Below, one piece after another: positions 31,068 through 40,970 of a stretch of 64,000 bases of DNA. The stretch spans positions 102,334,001 to 102,398,000 of the forward strand of contig JAEOAD010000001.1 of assembly GCA_036365145.1 (NCBI GenBank). The letters are read 5' to 3'. Source of the DNA: Orientallactaga sibirica (taxonomy: Eukaryota > Chordata > Mammalia > Rodentia > Dipodidae). The notes beneath the pieces were generated by a model. The model was given only the letters and a program-made list of their open reading frames with translations, ran no database searches and was not told the origin of the DNA. Made by a program: the position numbers and the translations under genes. The stretch's first letter is position 1. Each line of letters starts with the position of its first letter.

Positions 31068-31294
31068 TTTTAATTTTTATTTATTTATTTGAGAGAAAGA
31101 GGCAGAGAGAAAGAGAGAGAGAGACAGACAGAAAGAAAGAGAATGGGCATGTCAGGGCCTCCAGCTGTTGCAAAGGAACTCCAGATGCATGTGCCCCCTT
31201 GTGCATCTGGCTTACATGGGTTCTGGGGAATTGAACCAAAGTCCTATGGCTTTGCAGGCAAGTGCCTTAACCGCTAAGCCAACTCTCCAGCCCC
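31068..31294 (-). mobile_element. SINE-T, right arm of a tail-to-tail pair
   Basis: Reversed, TTTTTATTTATTTATTTGAG to the reversed head AAGCCAACTCTCCAGCCCC. Confidence 0.93.
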
Positions 31295-31689
31295 GATAAA
31301 TACTTTTTAAAGAACCAAATTGTGTATATTTATGAAAATTGTCAATTAAAAAAAAAGATTGATGGACTGAGCTATCTGGACACCCTTCAGCCCTCTACCT
31401 TATATGGCACCTTGACAGTAAATGCTCAAAAAAAAAAATTGCTGGGTTAATGGACAATTGGATTTCTTGTTCTCCCTGGATCCTAAAATAGACGCCATCA
31501 ACACTTGTTAATGGAAAACAACAGCAAAATGGTATGGATCCCAATCCCTGCCATGATTCCAGCTAGGACCCCAGACAGTATCAGGGAAAAGGGTTGCTCA
31601 CATATCTTGTGAGGCTGTGGCCTCCCACCCCCCACACGAGGGCAAGAACTATGGAGGACTGGCCTCTCAGTGCTGAAGAGCTATGAAGA

Positions 31690-31965
31690 ACATCACTGAA
31701 ATTTTGATGGTGACTGTGTTGAATCTGTAAATTGCTTTCAGTAACACAGTCATTTTCACAATATTAATTCTGCCAATCCATGGTCATTGCAGGTCTTCCC
31801 ATCTTTTAATGTGTTATTCAATTTCTTTAGTATTTTAAGGTTTTCATTATAGAGGGCATTCATTTACCTCCTTGGTTACATATATCCCCCTAGGGTGATC
31901 TTTGCTTATTTGTTTGAAGTTATTGTGACTGGGATTTTTTTTTCATCCTGATTTCTATCTCAGCA
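31690..31965 (-). mobile_element. LINE1 ORF2 fragment
   Basis: On the minus strand one frame reads WIGRINIVKMTVLLKAIYRF followed by N-T-V-T-I-K, which is the LINE1 ORF2 region just after the reverse transcriptase core. About 275 bases remain, with stops outside this part. A dead remnant, one of only two LINE1 pieces recognised in the window. Confidence 0.85.
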
Positions 31966-31984
31966 AGTTTGTTACAACCTCTGT

Positions 31985-32310
31985 CTCTGACATGATGTCT
32001 CCATCACTCAAGCCCGCATCCTCAGTCTTCACTCAACTCTCCCAAATCCAGTTTCTAGCACCAGGCATTACCAGCACCTCCTCCAGCAGGCCTGTGTCTC
32101 TCCTCCCTCCTGAACCTCACCATCAGACTCCTTACTACCATTCTCCACTCCTGAACTGTAGCAGTCGATGCCCAACTTTCCTTCCTGCTCCCAGCCTCTC
32201 CACCTCCAACCCAACCTGCACAGATGAGCCAGGACATCTTTTCCTCCTGCATGCTCCTGAAACATCTGAGAGCTTCCTGGTGCCTTCAGGATGGGGTCTC
32301 ACTTGCTCAC
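31985..32310 (+). mobile_element. LINE2-like 3' region
   Basis: C/T-rich words such as CTTCACTCAACTCTCCCAAA, CACCTCCTCCAGCAGGCCTG and GCCTCTCCACCTCCAACCC are in LINE2 style. Moderately supported. Confidence 0.45.
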
Positions 32311-32324
32311 CAGCATTCACATAA

Positions 32325-32359
32325 ATATTTCATTATTTATTTGAGAGAGAGAAAGAGGC

Positions 32360-32396
<37 letters not shown>

Positions 32397-32549
32397 TGAG
32401 AGTGCACCAGGGCCTTTAGCCACTGAAAACAAACTCCAAATGCATGCACCACCTTGGGCATCTGGCTTACGTGGGTACCAGGAACTAAACCTGGGTCTCT
32501 ACGCTTCATAGGCAAGTGCCTTAGCTGCTAAGCCATCTCTCCAGCCCCA
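32325..32549 (-). mobile_element. SINE-T
   Basis: Reversed and full-length, with an expanded GA-rich tail (32343-32395). Confidence 0.93.
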
Positions 32550-32564
32550 CATTCACTTAATTTT

Positions 32565-32705
32565 AACCACTCAGCTTGGGTCAGGTGCTATTTATTCAAA
32601 ATGCTTTGTAAATATCAACCTACTTAAATCTTACGAGATCAGCACTGTTGGGAATCACTGTTATACAGGCAGAGAAAGTGAAGCATGAAGAGGTTGTTAG
32701 AAAAC
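32565..32705 (-). mobile_element. MIR ancient SINE
   Basis: GTCAGGTGCTATTTATTCAA, AACCTACTTAAATCTTACGA and TTATACAGGCAGAGAAAGTG are the complement of the MIR 3' half. Confidence 0.65.
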
Positions 32706-32707
32706 TG

Positions 32708-33014
32708 ATGGCCCCCAATATAGTCAGTGTTTTACTAGTTTGTAGTTTGCATCTGCGGCACCTGGCTGGAGGCAGTGTCACTGGGTGGATCTTAAGGTGT
32801 GGTGGTGGGTTTGAGATTTCAATTTAAAGATATTCGAAGTGTGCCTAGCTGGAGTTCCTGTGGTGCAGCTTTTGGCTTGTGGCTGGCTCAGGCCAGCTTC
32901 TTCTGCCATTATGGAACTTCCCCTGGATCTGTACATTTCAATAATTATCCCCTCCTCCATAACTTTGCCTGGTCTGGAAGTTCATCTCAGCGAACCTGAA
33001 GCTGTCTGCTATAC
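32708..33014 (+). mobile_element. MaLR LTR fragment, same family as the young element
   Basis: GGCCCCCAATATAGTCAGTG, GTTTGCATCTGCGGCACCTG, GGAACTTCCCCTGGATCTGT and AGTTCATCTCAGCGAACCTG align in order with the minus strand of 51594-51984. It is shorter (about 305 against 391 bases), with an internal loss in the CTTTTTCTCTCTCTGC region. Opposite orientation to the young element. Confidence 0.85.
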
Positions 33015-33149
33015 TGACCAAGGTTACATTAGCAACAGAACCCAGCTTTGAAGCCAAGTGGTCCAGCGGCAGACTCCTCACACCTGACCCTGTGCGTCTG
33101 TGCCTAAGATGCTTTGCGCAATGATGCTGCCTGCCTCTCCAAAGCTGGT

Positions 33150-33380
33150 GTCTTGGGCTGGGTATTTGGCTCAGTTGGTAGAGCGTTTGCTAACATGACC
33201 AAAGACCTGGGTTCAATCCCCAGCATTGCATAAAAGTGGCCACGGTAGCACACACCTGTGATCCCAGGACTTGAGAGGTGAAGACAGGAGGGTCAGAAAT
33301 TCAGTCATCCTCTGATACATAGTGAATCCGAGACCAGCTTGGTTATATGAGACCTGGTTTCTAAATAAATAAATTAATTC
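33150..33380 (+). mobile_element. ID/B1 chimeric SINE (B4 class)
   Basis: ID-like head GCTGGGTATTTGGCTCAGTT to GTTCAATCCCCAGCATTGC is joined to a degenerate B1 (GCACACACCTGTGATCCCAG to GAGACCTGGTTTC) and an AAATAAAT tail. Confidence 0.82.
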
Positions 33381-33389
33381 TGAAGCTGG

Positions 33390-33725
33390 CTCCTCCTTTC
33401 TTATCCAAGCATCTCTTCATTCATGGTGGCTCTCACCCTGGCTCTAGCCCAACTTTGCAGTAGGATGGTTTTCTGATCCTTTCCTACCCAAGAAACCCCC
33501 TTGGCTCTACATTCTTCCCAAATGGAAGGCTACTACCCCGCTCCTTCCTCCTTCTCTTGTCAAGGCTAAATTCTCCTCATCTTCCTGCCACCTCCACTCT
33601 GTGTCATCCTCACCTCCACACCTCCCTGAACCCTCCCTTGGGGCTCACGTCCACAGTCTGTGTTGTCAAACATTGCATGGGATTCCTTAGAGATTATCTT
33701 CCTGGAGACCAAAGAGAAAGAGGTT
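33390..33725 (+). mobile_element. LINE2-like 3' region, interrupted on the right by B1
   Basis: TTCATGGTGGCTCTCACCCT, TTCCTGCCACCTCCACTCTG and ACACCTCCCTGAACCCTCCC are LINE2-like. The call is tentative. Confidence 0.4.
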
Positions 33726-33734
33726 GTGATTCTT

Positions 33735-33866
33735 GTTTTTCGACGTAGGGTCTCACTCTAGCCCAGGCTGACCTGGAGTTCACTGTGAACTCTTGAACTC
33801 ACTGCCATCCTCCTACCTCTGCCTCCTGAGTGCTGGGATTAAAGGCGTGCACCACCACCCCCGACT
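33735..33866 (-). mobile_element. B1-like SINE
   Basis: Reversed, GTTTTTCGACGTAGGGTCTC to GCACCACCACCCCCGAC. The flanks share TGTGATTCT (33725-33733 and 33873-33881), a probable short target duplication. Confidence 0.92.
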
Positions 33867-34034
33867 CGAAGCTGTGATTCTCATCTCATACAGTAGCCAT
33901 TGCCAGAGAGAGCCAGAAACCTGAGGTCTTGGTGAGACGGAACCAAGGAGGGGACAAAGTCAGCAGGGTTTGGGCTTCCTGAAGAGAAACCAACAGTAGC
34001 CACTGGCTACTGCAAGACTTTATAAAAGATTCCC

Positions 34035-34345
34035 AGTGTGGCAGCCTCTCTGGCCGCCACTCTCATCTCCACTCCTCAGGAAGCCCCTGGTGCACTGGCC
34101 ACCTCAGTCCTGCCATGGGCATTGGTGCCTCGTTCCAAGTTTCTTGTCTTCACGGGAGGTGGGAATCACTCTCCTTTGTATTTGTGGACCTATGAGTTCC
34201 TAAAGGTTTTTCTTCCTTCTGCGTTTTCATCTGTTGCCCCACCATCTCACCCAGAATATGTTTCATAAGAGGAATCTCCCTTGCCCCTCTCTGAATCCAG
34301 GTAAACTTACTGGATCCATCAGTAAATGCCTGTTGAATGAAAGAA
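34035..34345 (+). mobile_element. LINE2-like 3' end
   Basis: The terminal CATCAGTAAATGCCTGTTGA then ATGAA matches the LINE2 3' terminus. Upstream text is compatible but diverged. The purine microsatellite that follows starts exactly at this tail. Confidence 0.55.
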
Positions 34346-34349
34346 CACA

Positions 34350-34520
34350 GGAAGGGAGGGAGGAAGGAAGGGAGGGAGGGAGGGAGGGAGGGAGGAAGGA
34401 AGGAAGGAAGGAAGGAAGGAAGGAAGGAAGGAAAGAAGGAAGGAAGGAAGGAAGGAAGGAAGGAAGGAAGGAAAGAAAGAAAGGAGGAAGAAAGGTGACG
34501 GGGAAGGGGAAGGGGGGGAG
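34350..34520. repeat. (GGAA/GGGA)n polypurine tract
   Basis: Starts at the LINE2-like tail. GGGAGGGAGGGAGGGAGGGA near 34370-34392 is a G-quadruplex-type run, followed by about 25 GGAA units. From 34351 to 34497 there is no pyrimidine on the plus strand. Confidence 0.95.
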
Positions 34521-34569
34521 GAAAAGCCATCCTGGGCTGCCCAACAAAACTGTCTCAAAAAACAAACAA

Positions 34570-34940
34570 TCACAAAAACAACAAAAGAGGCTGCATGGAA
34601 GTCCGAGTGAATGAGTCTCATTTTGTGGACCAAGAGTCACACATGACCCTGTGCTTCTATCCCTCTGGTGGGAAAGCGCATCTGTGCCCACAGGCCTCTG
34701 CCATCAAGAAGCCCATCTGGTTCAAATCCTGCTGAAATGCCTTTGTCAACACACCGAAGAGACTATGTGGGCTGAGCTGGAGATGAAATGAAATAGGGTC
34801 TGGGGACCAGGGTTGTGTTGATCACTGGAGTTTACTGAGTGGGGGTGAGCTGGGAAACAAATCAAAACAAAAACCTTTTTGAGTTTTAATCCCAATGCAT
34901 AAATCATCTTTACCATTGTTACCAATAATATAAGCTCATT
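34570..34940. other. Unique sequence, no gene recognised
   Basis: No supported exon or repeat. Confidence 0.35.
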
Positions 34941-34943
34941 ATA

Positions 34944-35108
34944 AGCCGGGTGTGGTGGGGCACCCCTTTAATCCCAGTACTTGGGAGGCAGAGGTAGAAG
35001 GATCACTGTGCATTCGAGGCCACCCTGAGACTACATAGTGAATTCCAGTTCTGCCTGGGCCAGAGTGAAACCCTACCTCAGAAAACCAAAATAAATAAAT
35101 AAATAACC
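34944..35108 (+). mobile_element. B1-like SINE
   Basis: GCCGGGTGTGGTGGGGCACC to CCCTACCTCAGAAAACC with an AAATAAAT tail. Full-length. Confidence 0.93.
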
Positions 35109-35187
35109 AAATAAGCTTAATATAGACATAAGTCCCTTAACCATTTTCTGGCTCTGGTGCGAACCCTAGGCAAGCAACCAATTTGTT

Positions 35188-35396
35188 TTTTTAAATTATT
35201 ATTTTATTTATTTGAGAGATGCAGAAATAGGAAGGTAGAGAGAGAGAATGAGTGTACCAAGGCCTCCAGCCACTGCAAACAAACTCCAGATGCATGTGCC
35301 CCCTTTTGCATCTGGCTTACGTGGGTCCTGGGGAATTGAACCTGGGTTCTTTGGCTTTGCAGGTAAGTGCCTTAACCACTAAGCCATCTCTCCAGC

Positions 35397-35398
<2 letters not shown>
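35188..35398 (-). mobile_element. SINE-T
   Basis: Reversed, TTTTTTTAAATTATTATTTT to AAGCCATCTCTCCAGCCCC. A B1 poly(T) run follows immediately. Confidence 0.93.
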
Positions 35399-35430
<32 letters not shown>

Positions 35431-35496
35431 GTAGGGTCTCACTGTAGCCCAGACTGAACTGAAACTCACTCTGTAGTCCCAGGTTGGTCTGAGGCC
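35399..35496 (-). mobile_element. B1-like SINE, 5'-truncated, with long poly(T)
   Basis: 29 T residues then AAGGTAGGGTCTCACTGTAG up to CCCAGGTTGGTCTGAG. The B1 5' half is missing. Confidence 0.88.
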
Positions 35497-36448
35497 TTGG
35501 TTCCAGGAATTATGTTCTCTGAGCACTGTCTCAACTGCTTGCTGACATGGAATTGCTACTGCTGGGTCTTCCTCTCCATGCACTGGGAGCTCCATGTTTC
35601 CCTCGTGGGAGCCCTGCTTCTTCCCTTTGTATGCCACAGCCTGGCACCAGGCAAGCTTCTACAGTGATGGAGGAGGTGTCTGAGAAGGAGCTGTTGAGTT
35701 TGTATCATCTAACTGCTGGCTGTTGGGCTTCTGAAGTTTGACTGGGGAGCCACAGGTGTCCCGGTCCCCTCTACGGCTCACTGCCCACAAGCATGTGAAA
35801 GGACTTGGAGGAAGGGAAGGTGTGGACAGTTCTCCAGGGAGTAGACCCCTCACCACTCAAGACTAGAACCACCAAGATTGTTGACCCCTCAGTTTGGGAG
35901 GGATTCTTATGTCAGAAGCTGCTGGAAGCTTTTAACACTTTTGACTCTTTCACCCATCCTCTCACACAGCAGCTGCGCTGGTCCACAGTAGCAAAACATG
36001 GATCAAGGTCTCCCAGGGTACCCAGAATAACTCCTCGCAGTACCCTTCCCCTACCTGTGACTGTAGCACACCTGTTTAGACCTAAGAACAGAGGCAGAAA
36101 GACTAACCTGATGTGTGTTGGGGTGAGCCATACTGAAGCCCCCACTACTGAGCACCACCTTGCACAGATCCACCTGCCCCAAGGAATGACATTTCATCCT
36201 TGGGGCTTAATTCAGCAGTGGCTTCTTAGTCTTAGTTAAGATGAAAATACCCTAGGGGGGATGTTTGCACTGTAGGGAACAAATGATAAATCCCACAGCC
36301 GAGTCCCTTTGGACCCAAAGGACTGAGATCTACTGGGACGGGGACTGGCAACAGAGAGGGAGGGAAGTGGAAAAATACTGCAGAGAGCTTCTCACTCTTC
36401 CGTCCTTCATCTTCAGCTCAGTGGAGCAGAGCCGAGCTTCCTCCTCTG
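35497..36448. other. SINE-free stretch, no gene recognised
   Basis: About 0.95 kb with no recognised repeat. A 144-codon plus-strand frame (35805-36239) shows no domain, no low-complexity and no splice-flanked structure that I could judge as coding. Confidence 0.45.
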
Positions 36449-36560
36449 GCCCCCTTCAGTAAACATTTACTGGGTGCCAGCTGTATGCCAGGTGCTGGGC
36501 CAAGTGCCAGGGATACCCAGTTTGTTCAACTCAATCCCTTGAGGTGAAGATGAAGTGAGA
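36449..36560 (-). mobile_element. MIR ancient SINE, 3' part
   Basis: CAGTAAACATTTACTGGGTG and CTGTATGCCAGGTGCTGGGC are the complement of the MIR 3' end. Confidence 0.7.
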
Positions 36561-36601
36561 CACACACACACACACTCTCTCTCTCTCTCTCTCTCTCTCT
36601 T
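36561..36601. repeat. (CA)n(CT)n microsatellite
   Basis: ACACACACACACACAC followed by CTCTCTCTCTCTCT. Confidence 0.95.
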
Positions 36602-37410
36602 AATGTTCAAGGATCACAGAGCCTGGAAGGAGTGATAAGGAAAGCAAAGTGCTGGTGAAGGCACAGGAGGGGCAAAGCCCATAGTCCCAGACAAGGTATT
36701 AGAAGAGCTGCCCATCTCCCTCAACCCAGTAAGCCCCAGGGGTGAGCTTGGATGGCCCCAGGTCCCTTCCAGTTGAATCCGTTGTAATCCATCTCTTCTG
36801 CCTGATCCCTAAAATGAGAGTCACCCCTCTTCTTCCTGCTCAGATGGTTTCCAGGGTTCCTCCTCACCTCCATGAGGAAGAGAGAGGAGACACTGTTCCC
36901 ATCTGTGTCCCCCTCTGATTCCATGGACCTCTGATGATACAATGAGTGCCCAGAATTCTCCTAGAGTATTGGTTCCCAAATGCAGTGAGAGGATTTCATA
37001 GCAGTAGATCACCCGACTGCCTGGTATAGAGGTTAGTCTCAGGCCTCACCCCAAGCCTAGGCATAGTTCAGCGGAGAACCAAAGTCAATGAACAATCCAG
37101 AGCAGAGAACAACCCTCTAGAACTTACTGGAGGACTGCTTGTGGAGTAAGAAGAGACAGAAGGGACACGCTGGTGACTCAGTTATGTTTCTTTGCATGAA
37201 GTCAGCCTCAGGTGGACGGAGGGCCCATCCCTCCCTAGCCTGGGATTCTTGCTCAGCAGGTACACTGGACAGGCACAGTCCCCAAGTTTTATGACCTGAT
37301 TTGAAGGGATCTGAAGTCCCTAGAATACCAAGAGTCTTTACTTGAAAAGCTTCTCATTTACTTTACATTCAATTAACATCTGAAAGCCAAGTATGGAGGG
37401 TCACACCTAT
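36602..37410. other. SINE-free stretch, no gene recognised
   Basis: About 0.8 kb. No repeat, exon or motif that I can support. Confidence 0.4.
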
Positions 37411-37414
37411 AAAT

Positions 37415-37415
<1 letters not shown>

Positions 37416-37445
<30 letters not shown>

Positions 37446-37461
37446 TGCATACACACACACA
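37416..37461. repeat. (CA)n microsatellite
   Basis: CA repeats interrupted once by GCATGCAT. Confidence 0.95.
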
Positions 37462-37481
37462 CCTGATTTAAGACACTCCCC

Positions 37482-37728
37482 AGGGCTGGAGAGATAGTTC
37501 AGTGATTAAAGACGCTTGCAGTGCCCTAATAGCCTGGGTTTGATTCCCCAATACCCACATAATAATAGATGCACAAAGTGGTGCATGTATCTGGACTTCA
37601 TTTGCAGTGGCAAGAGGGCCTTGTGCACCCACTCTCTCTCTGTGTCTGCCTTTTTCTCTCTGTATCTCTCTCAAACAAATGAATAAATAAATAAAATATA
37701 TAAATAAATAAACAAATTATTTAAAAAA
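37482..37728 (+). mobile_element. SINE-T
   Basis: GGGCTGGAGAGATAGTTCAG to the AAATAAATAAAA tail. AGACACTCCCCAG (37471-37483) recurs at 37733-37744 as ACACTCCCCAG, a probable target duplication. Confidence 0.93.
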
Positions 37729-38001
37729 CAAAGACACTCCCCAGTAGTCCTGGCCCACTGTGGCAAATCCTGACATTGTGAGCACTAAGTACCTGACCAA
37801 GAAGCAGCCCTCATCCCTGAGGAGGCCTTCCCTGGAGTCCCAGGACTCATGAGCCTGGGGAAGGGCCAAGTACCACCGAAAGAGGTGTGCGTGCTCGAGC
37901 AGGAGGCCACACTTTCTCCTTCATTCCCAAAGGCTTCTGGCCCCTCCCCACCAAAAGGATTGAGACTATGGTTGTAAACCAAGTGTCTATTTTTCTTTTC
38001 T

Positions 38002-38317
38002 GGTGCTGAGAGATTGAATTCAAGATTTTTTTTTTAACTTTTTAAAAAATTATTTATTTATTTATTTGCAAGCAGAGAGACAGAGACAAGAGAGGCAGAC
38101 AGAGAGAATGGGCATGCCAGGGCCTCTAGCCACTGCAAATGAACTCCAGATGAATGTTCCTCTTGTGCATCTGGCTTATGTGGGTCCTGGAGAATTGAAC
38201 TGGGATCTTTTGGATTCGCAGGCAAACGCCTTAACTGCTAAGCCATTTCTCCAGCCTGAACCCAAGGTTTTATGCATGCTAGGCAAGTGCTCTATCATGA
38301 GCTATACCCCCAGCCCA
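38002..38317 (-). mobile_element. ID-like SINE, split by a SINE-T
   Basis: CTGGTGCTGAGAGATTGAAT on the left and ATGCATGCTAGGCAAGTGCT with CTATACCCCCAGCCC on the right form a reversed ID element once the SINE-T is removed. Confidence 0.72.
38030..38257 (-). mobile_element. SINE-T inserted in an ID element
   Basis: Reversed, T-rich tail to AAGCCATTTCTCCAGCC. The flanks TTGAATTCAAGATTTT and TGAACCCAAGGTTTT look like a diverged target duplication. Confidence 0.9.
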
Positions 38318-38334
38318 TTTTTTAAAAATTTATT

Positions 38335-38470
38335 TGGAAATAAGGGCTCATGAAGTTGATCAGGCTAGTCTTGAACTCACTATGTGCCCCAGACTGGCCT
38401 TGAACTCTCATTCCTCCTGCCGTGGGCTGCAACTAGCTGAGATGACAAGCATGCACTCACCCCGATCTTC
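38335..38470 (-). mobile_element. Old B1-like SINE
   Basis: Reversed: GATCAGGCTAGTCTTGAACT, CCCCAGACTGGCCTTGAACT. Strongly diverged. Confidence 0.55.
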
Positions 38471-38887
38471 CCAGCAGCTGACTGCCTCTGAATGGGCTTT
38501 CTAATTTACAGGGGAAAGCCTGGGAGTCAGTTGGCTCTTGGGAACATGGTGGCCTCATGTCCTCTTTCTCCTCAGAGCTAGAGCTGAACACAGGATATCC
38601 CCTCTTTCAACAGCAGAACTGGAGGGAGGTGATAGTAAAGACCAGAAGAGTGAGGCAAGTAGCAAGTCAAATGTACTGGATTCAGAAGTATCCCCCAAAA
38701 ACTCATGCCCTTTCTAGCACCTCAGAATGAGGTGGCCTTATTTGGAAATAGAGTCATTGGAGATATAATTAAGATGAGGTTAGAGTAAAGTCCAATGGGC
38801 CTTACTGAGGTGAGAAGGCTGAGAAAAGATGGTGGCAGAGGTTGGAGTGACTGAATCTCCAGTCAAGAAACACAGAGGAGGCTGGCA

Positions 38888-39112
38888 GGTCTGGCCCTAG
38901 CCAGACTGCATGCTAAAAGAAACCAGGCCACACCCCTCGGGTTTTCTCACCAGGATGGTGGGTAGTCAATGACGGGTAAGACCCCATGAGATGGGGCAAC
39001 CTAAGACAGGCGCCATCGCATGTGATGATCCCTTGGGGCCTGGGGTCAACAATGGTTTGGCAAAGAACCATGCCTCCCAGGGTTGCCAATAATAAAAACA
39101 AAAAGGAGGATA
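38888..39112 (+). mobile_element. ERVK-like internal 3' end with polypurine tract
   Basis: Begins with a 40-base copy of U3 sequence also found at 39128. Then CAATGACGGGTAAGACCCCA and CAACCTAAGACAGG resemble the non-coding 3' end of rodent ERVK elements from memory. AAAACAAAAAGGAGGAT at 39096-39112 is a good polypurine tract immediately before the LTR. No gag, pol or env frame remains. Confidence 0.6.
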
Positions 39113-39491
39113 TGTATGGCACAATGCAGGTCTGGCCCTAGTCAGACTACATGCTAAAAGAAACCAGGAAGTGGCTTCTGTGGACATGGCATCCTGTGCA
39201 GGCCTGGCATGACAACAGCTACAGTCCCATGCTTGTGAGAAACCTGCTGCAAGATGATCTGTCTGGAGACAGGCTGTCATTGGTCACAAGAAAGGGACCA
39301 CCCCATACAATGATTGGCCAGCCAAACCCTTTAAACCCCTACACTTCCTTGAATAAATGAGTTTGCAGCAGCTCGCCCTCTGCCTGCTTCCACCCAACTC
39401 CCGGAGTCTGTGTCATGACTCACGCCTCTCACCCCCCACTCAGCAGAGACCCTGCCGTCCCTCCTGGGCTGGCCCTGGGGGGACCCCAACA
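39113..39491 (+). mobile_element. ERVK-like 3' LTR
   Basis: 379 bases with TG (TGTATGGCAC) and CA (CCCCAACA) ends. It contains a reversed CCAAT box (GATTGG, 39312), a weak TATA-like CTTTAAACCC near 39329, and AATAAA at 39352-39357. The U5-like remainder is C-rich. The upstream polypurine tract fixes its orientation. Confidence 0.7.
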
Positions 39492-39672
39492 GCTTAGTGG
39501 TTAAGTCACTTGCCTGCAAAGCCTAAGGATCTAGGTTCAATTCCCCAGTACCCACATAAGCCAGATGCATAAGGTAGTGCATGCATCTGGAGTTTGTTTG
39601 AAGTGGCTGGAGGCCCTGGTGCACTCATTTTTCTCTCTCCCTCTCTCTCTCAAATAAATAAAATAAAATAAA
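39492..39672 (+). mobile_element. SINE-T, 5'-truncated
   Basis: Begins at GCTTAGTGGTTAAGTCACTT, directly against the LTR end, so the GGCTGGAGAGATG start is missing. It ends with AAATAAATAAAATAAAA. Confidence 0.9.
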
Positions 39673-39681
39673 AACACACAG

Positions 39682-39822
39682 ACCTTGGTGTGGTGGTGCA
39701 CGCCTTTAATCCTAGCACTTGGGAGGCAGAGGTAGGAGGATTGCCATGAGTTCGAGGCCATCTGAGACTACATGGTGAATTCCAGGTCAGCCTGGACCAG
39801 AGTGAGACCCTACCTCGAAAAA
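39682..39822 (+). mobile_element. B1-like SINE
   Basis: Full-length, ending in ACCCTACCTCGAAAAAAAA. Confidence 0.94.
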
Positions 39823-39858
39823 AAAAAGAGAGAGAGAGAGAGACAGACAGAGAAAGAA

Positions 39859-39894
<36 letters not shown>

Positions 39895-39908
39895 CAGACA
39901 GACAGACA
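39823..39908. repeat. (GA)n(AAAG)n(GACA)n compound microsatellite
   Basis: It grew from the B1 poly(A) tail. Three motif blocks follow one another. Confidence 0.92.
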
Positions 39909-40260
39909 CAGCATTGCTGGCAACCACCAGAAGCCCCCACAGGGGTGTGACACTTGCCCTCAGGATCTCCAGAAGAACTGACACTGCTGCCACTTTGGTT
40001 TAAGAGCTGGCTTCCAGAACGGGGAGTGCATATTGCTATGGTTCTAAGCCACCCATGATTTGGTGGTAACTTGTTAGAACCCTAGGACTCTAACACACCG
40101 AGATGACAGCGACACAAAGCAGAGCTCAGCAATGGCTTTTGAGAGCCCCTGCTGTCTCCTGAGTCTGAAACAGGGTGTTAGGGGTTCAAGAATAGAGTCC
40201 TTGAATCCCAAACCCTTAGTTTGTGTCTACTTCTAACCAAAGAATTGGGTAAAATAAGAC

Positions 40261-40743
40261 TGAGAAGGATAATTATTAAATTGGTATATTTATTTAGGAA
40301 AGTACAAAACCAAGGGAAAGAAAATGAATACACCCATGTGGTCTGAGAGCCCACATAGGTCTAAAAGAAGTGTGAAAGAGATGTAGAGAGAAAAGAAGAG
40401 AAAGCATAGCGAGCTCCCGACATGTGGAGGGCAGGAGGGGGTAGAGAGCCCGTGTGGGAGTAAAGGAAGCTTACCAGAACCTCGACGTTCAGGAGCCCGC
40501 CCGGAGAGTTTGCCCTCTCCTGGTAAATGTGTTTATAACCCTACGGTGGTGGGCCCTACCTACAGGACTCAGGTGAGCCAGAATAAGAGTTGACTGGTCT
40601 GAGCTAGGGGCTGGCTCATGAAGAGGTCAGCCATGACATTGAACTAGGGGATGAACTTGACCAACCACAATGTCAGGATTAGATTTAAATTCTAGGAAGG
40701 GGGACCTTCCTCAGGAGGGGTTCAGATTGTTTGTGGGAAAACA
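40261..40743 (-). mobile_element. Uncharacterised LTR-like repeat, copy B
   Basis: Homologous to 23112-23465. On the plus strand it starts TGAGAAGGATAATTATT and ends GGGAAAACA, giving possible TG...CA ends over 483 bases. The minus strand carries TTATAAACA (complement of 40526-40534 region) about 230 bases before AATAAAT, a promoter and poly(A) spacing typical of an LTR. Flanking 5-mers (AAGAC and AATCT) do not match. Confidence 0.65.
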
Positions 40744-40749
40744 AATCTA

Positions 40750-40970
40750 GGGATCCAGAGAAATGGCTCAGCAGTTAAGGCATTTGTCTGTGAAGCCAAA
40801 GGACCCAGGCTCAATTCCTAGAACCCACATAAGCCAGATGCACAAGGTGGTGCATGTGTCTGGATTGCATTTGTAGTGGCTGGAGGCCCTAGTGTGCCCA
40901 TTCTCTCTTTCTCTGTCTCTCTCTCTCTGCCTCTTTCTCTCTTAAATAAATAAATAATATTTTTAAAGTA
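40750..40970 (+). mobile_element. SINE-T
   Basis: GGATCCAGAGAAATGGCTCA to AAATAAATAAATAA. Lies directly beside the LTR-like repeat. Confidence 0.93.

Larger units (their letters stand above)
38680..40095 (+). mobile_element. MLT1-type ancient LTR, split by about 1 kb of younger elements
   Basis: The left part (38680-38885) has CCCCCAAAAACTCATGCCCT and TTATTTGGAAATAGAGTCAT. The right part (39908-40095) has GCTGGCAACCACCAGAAGCC and TTCTAAGCCACCCATGATTT. Together they follow MLT1 order. An ERVK-like fragment, a SINE-T, a B1 and a microsatellite sit between. Confidence 0.72.

Noticed and set aside
34150..34691. Lys/Glu/Gly-rich and Phe/Leu/Pro/Ser-rich frames of 104-142 codons
   Set aside because: Translation of the GGAA/CCTT microsatellite on both strands.
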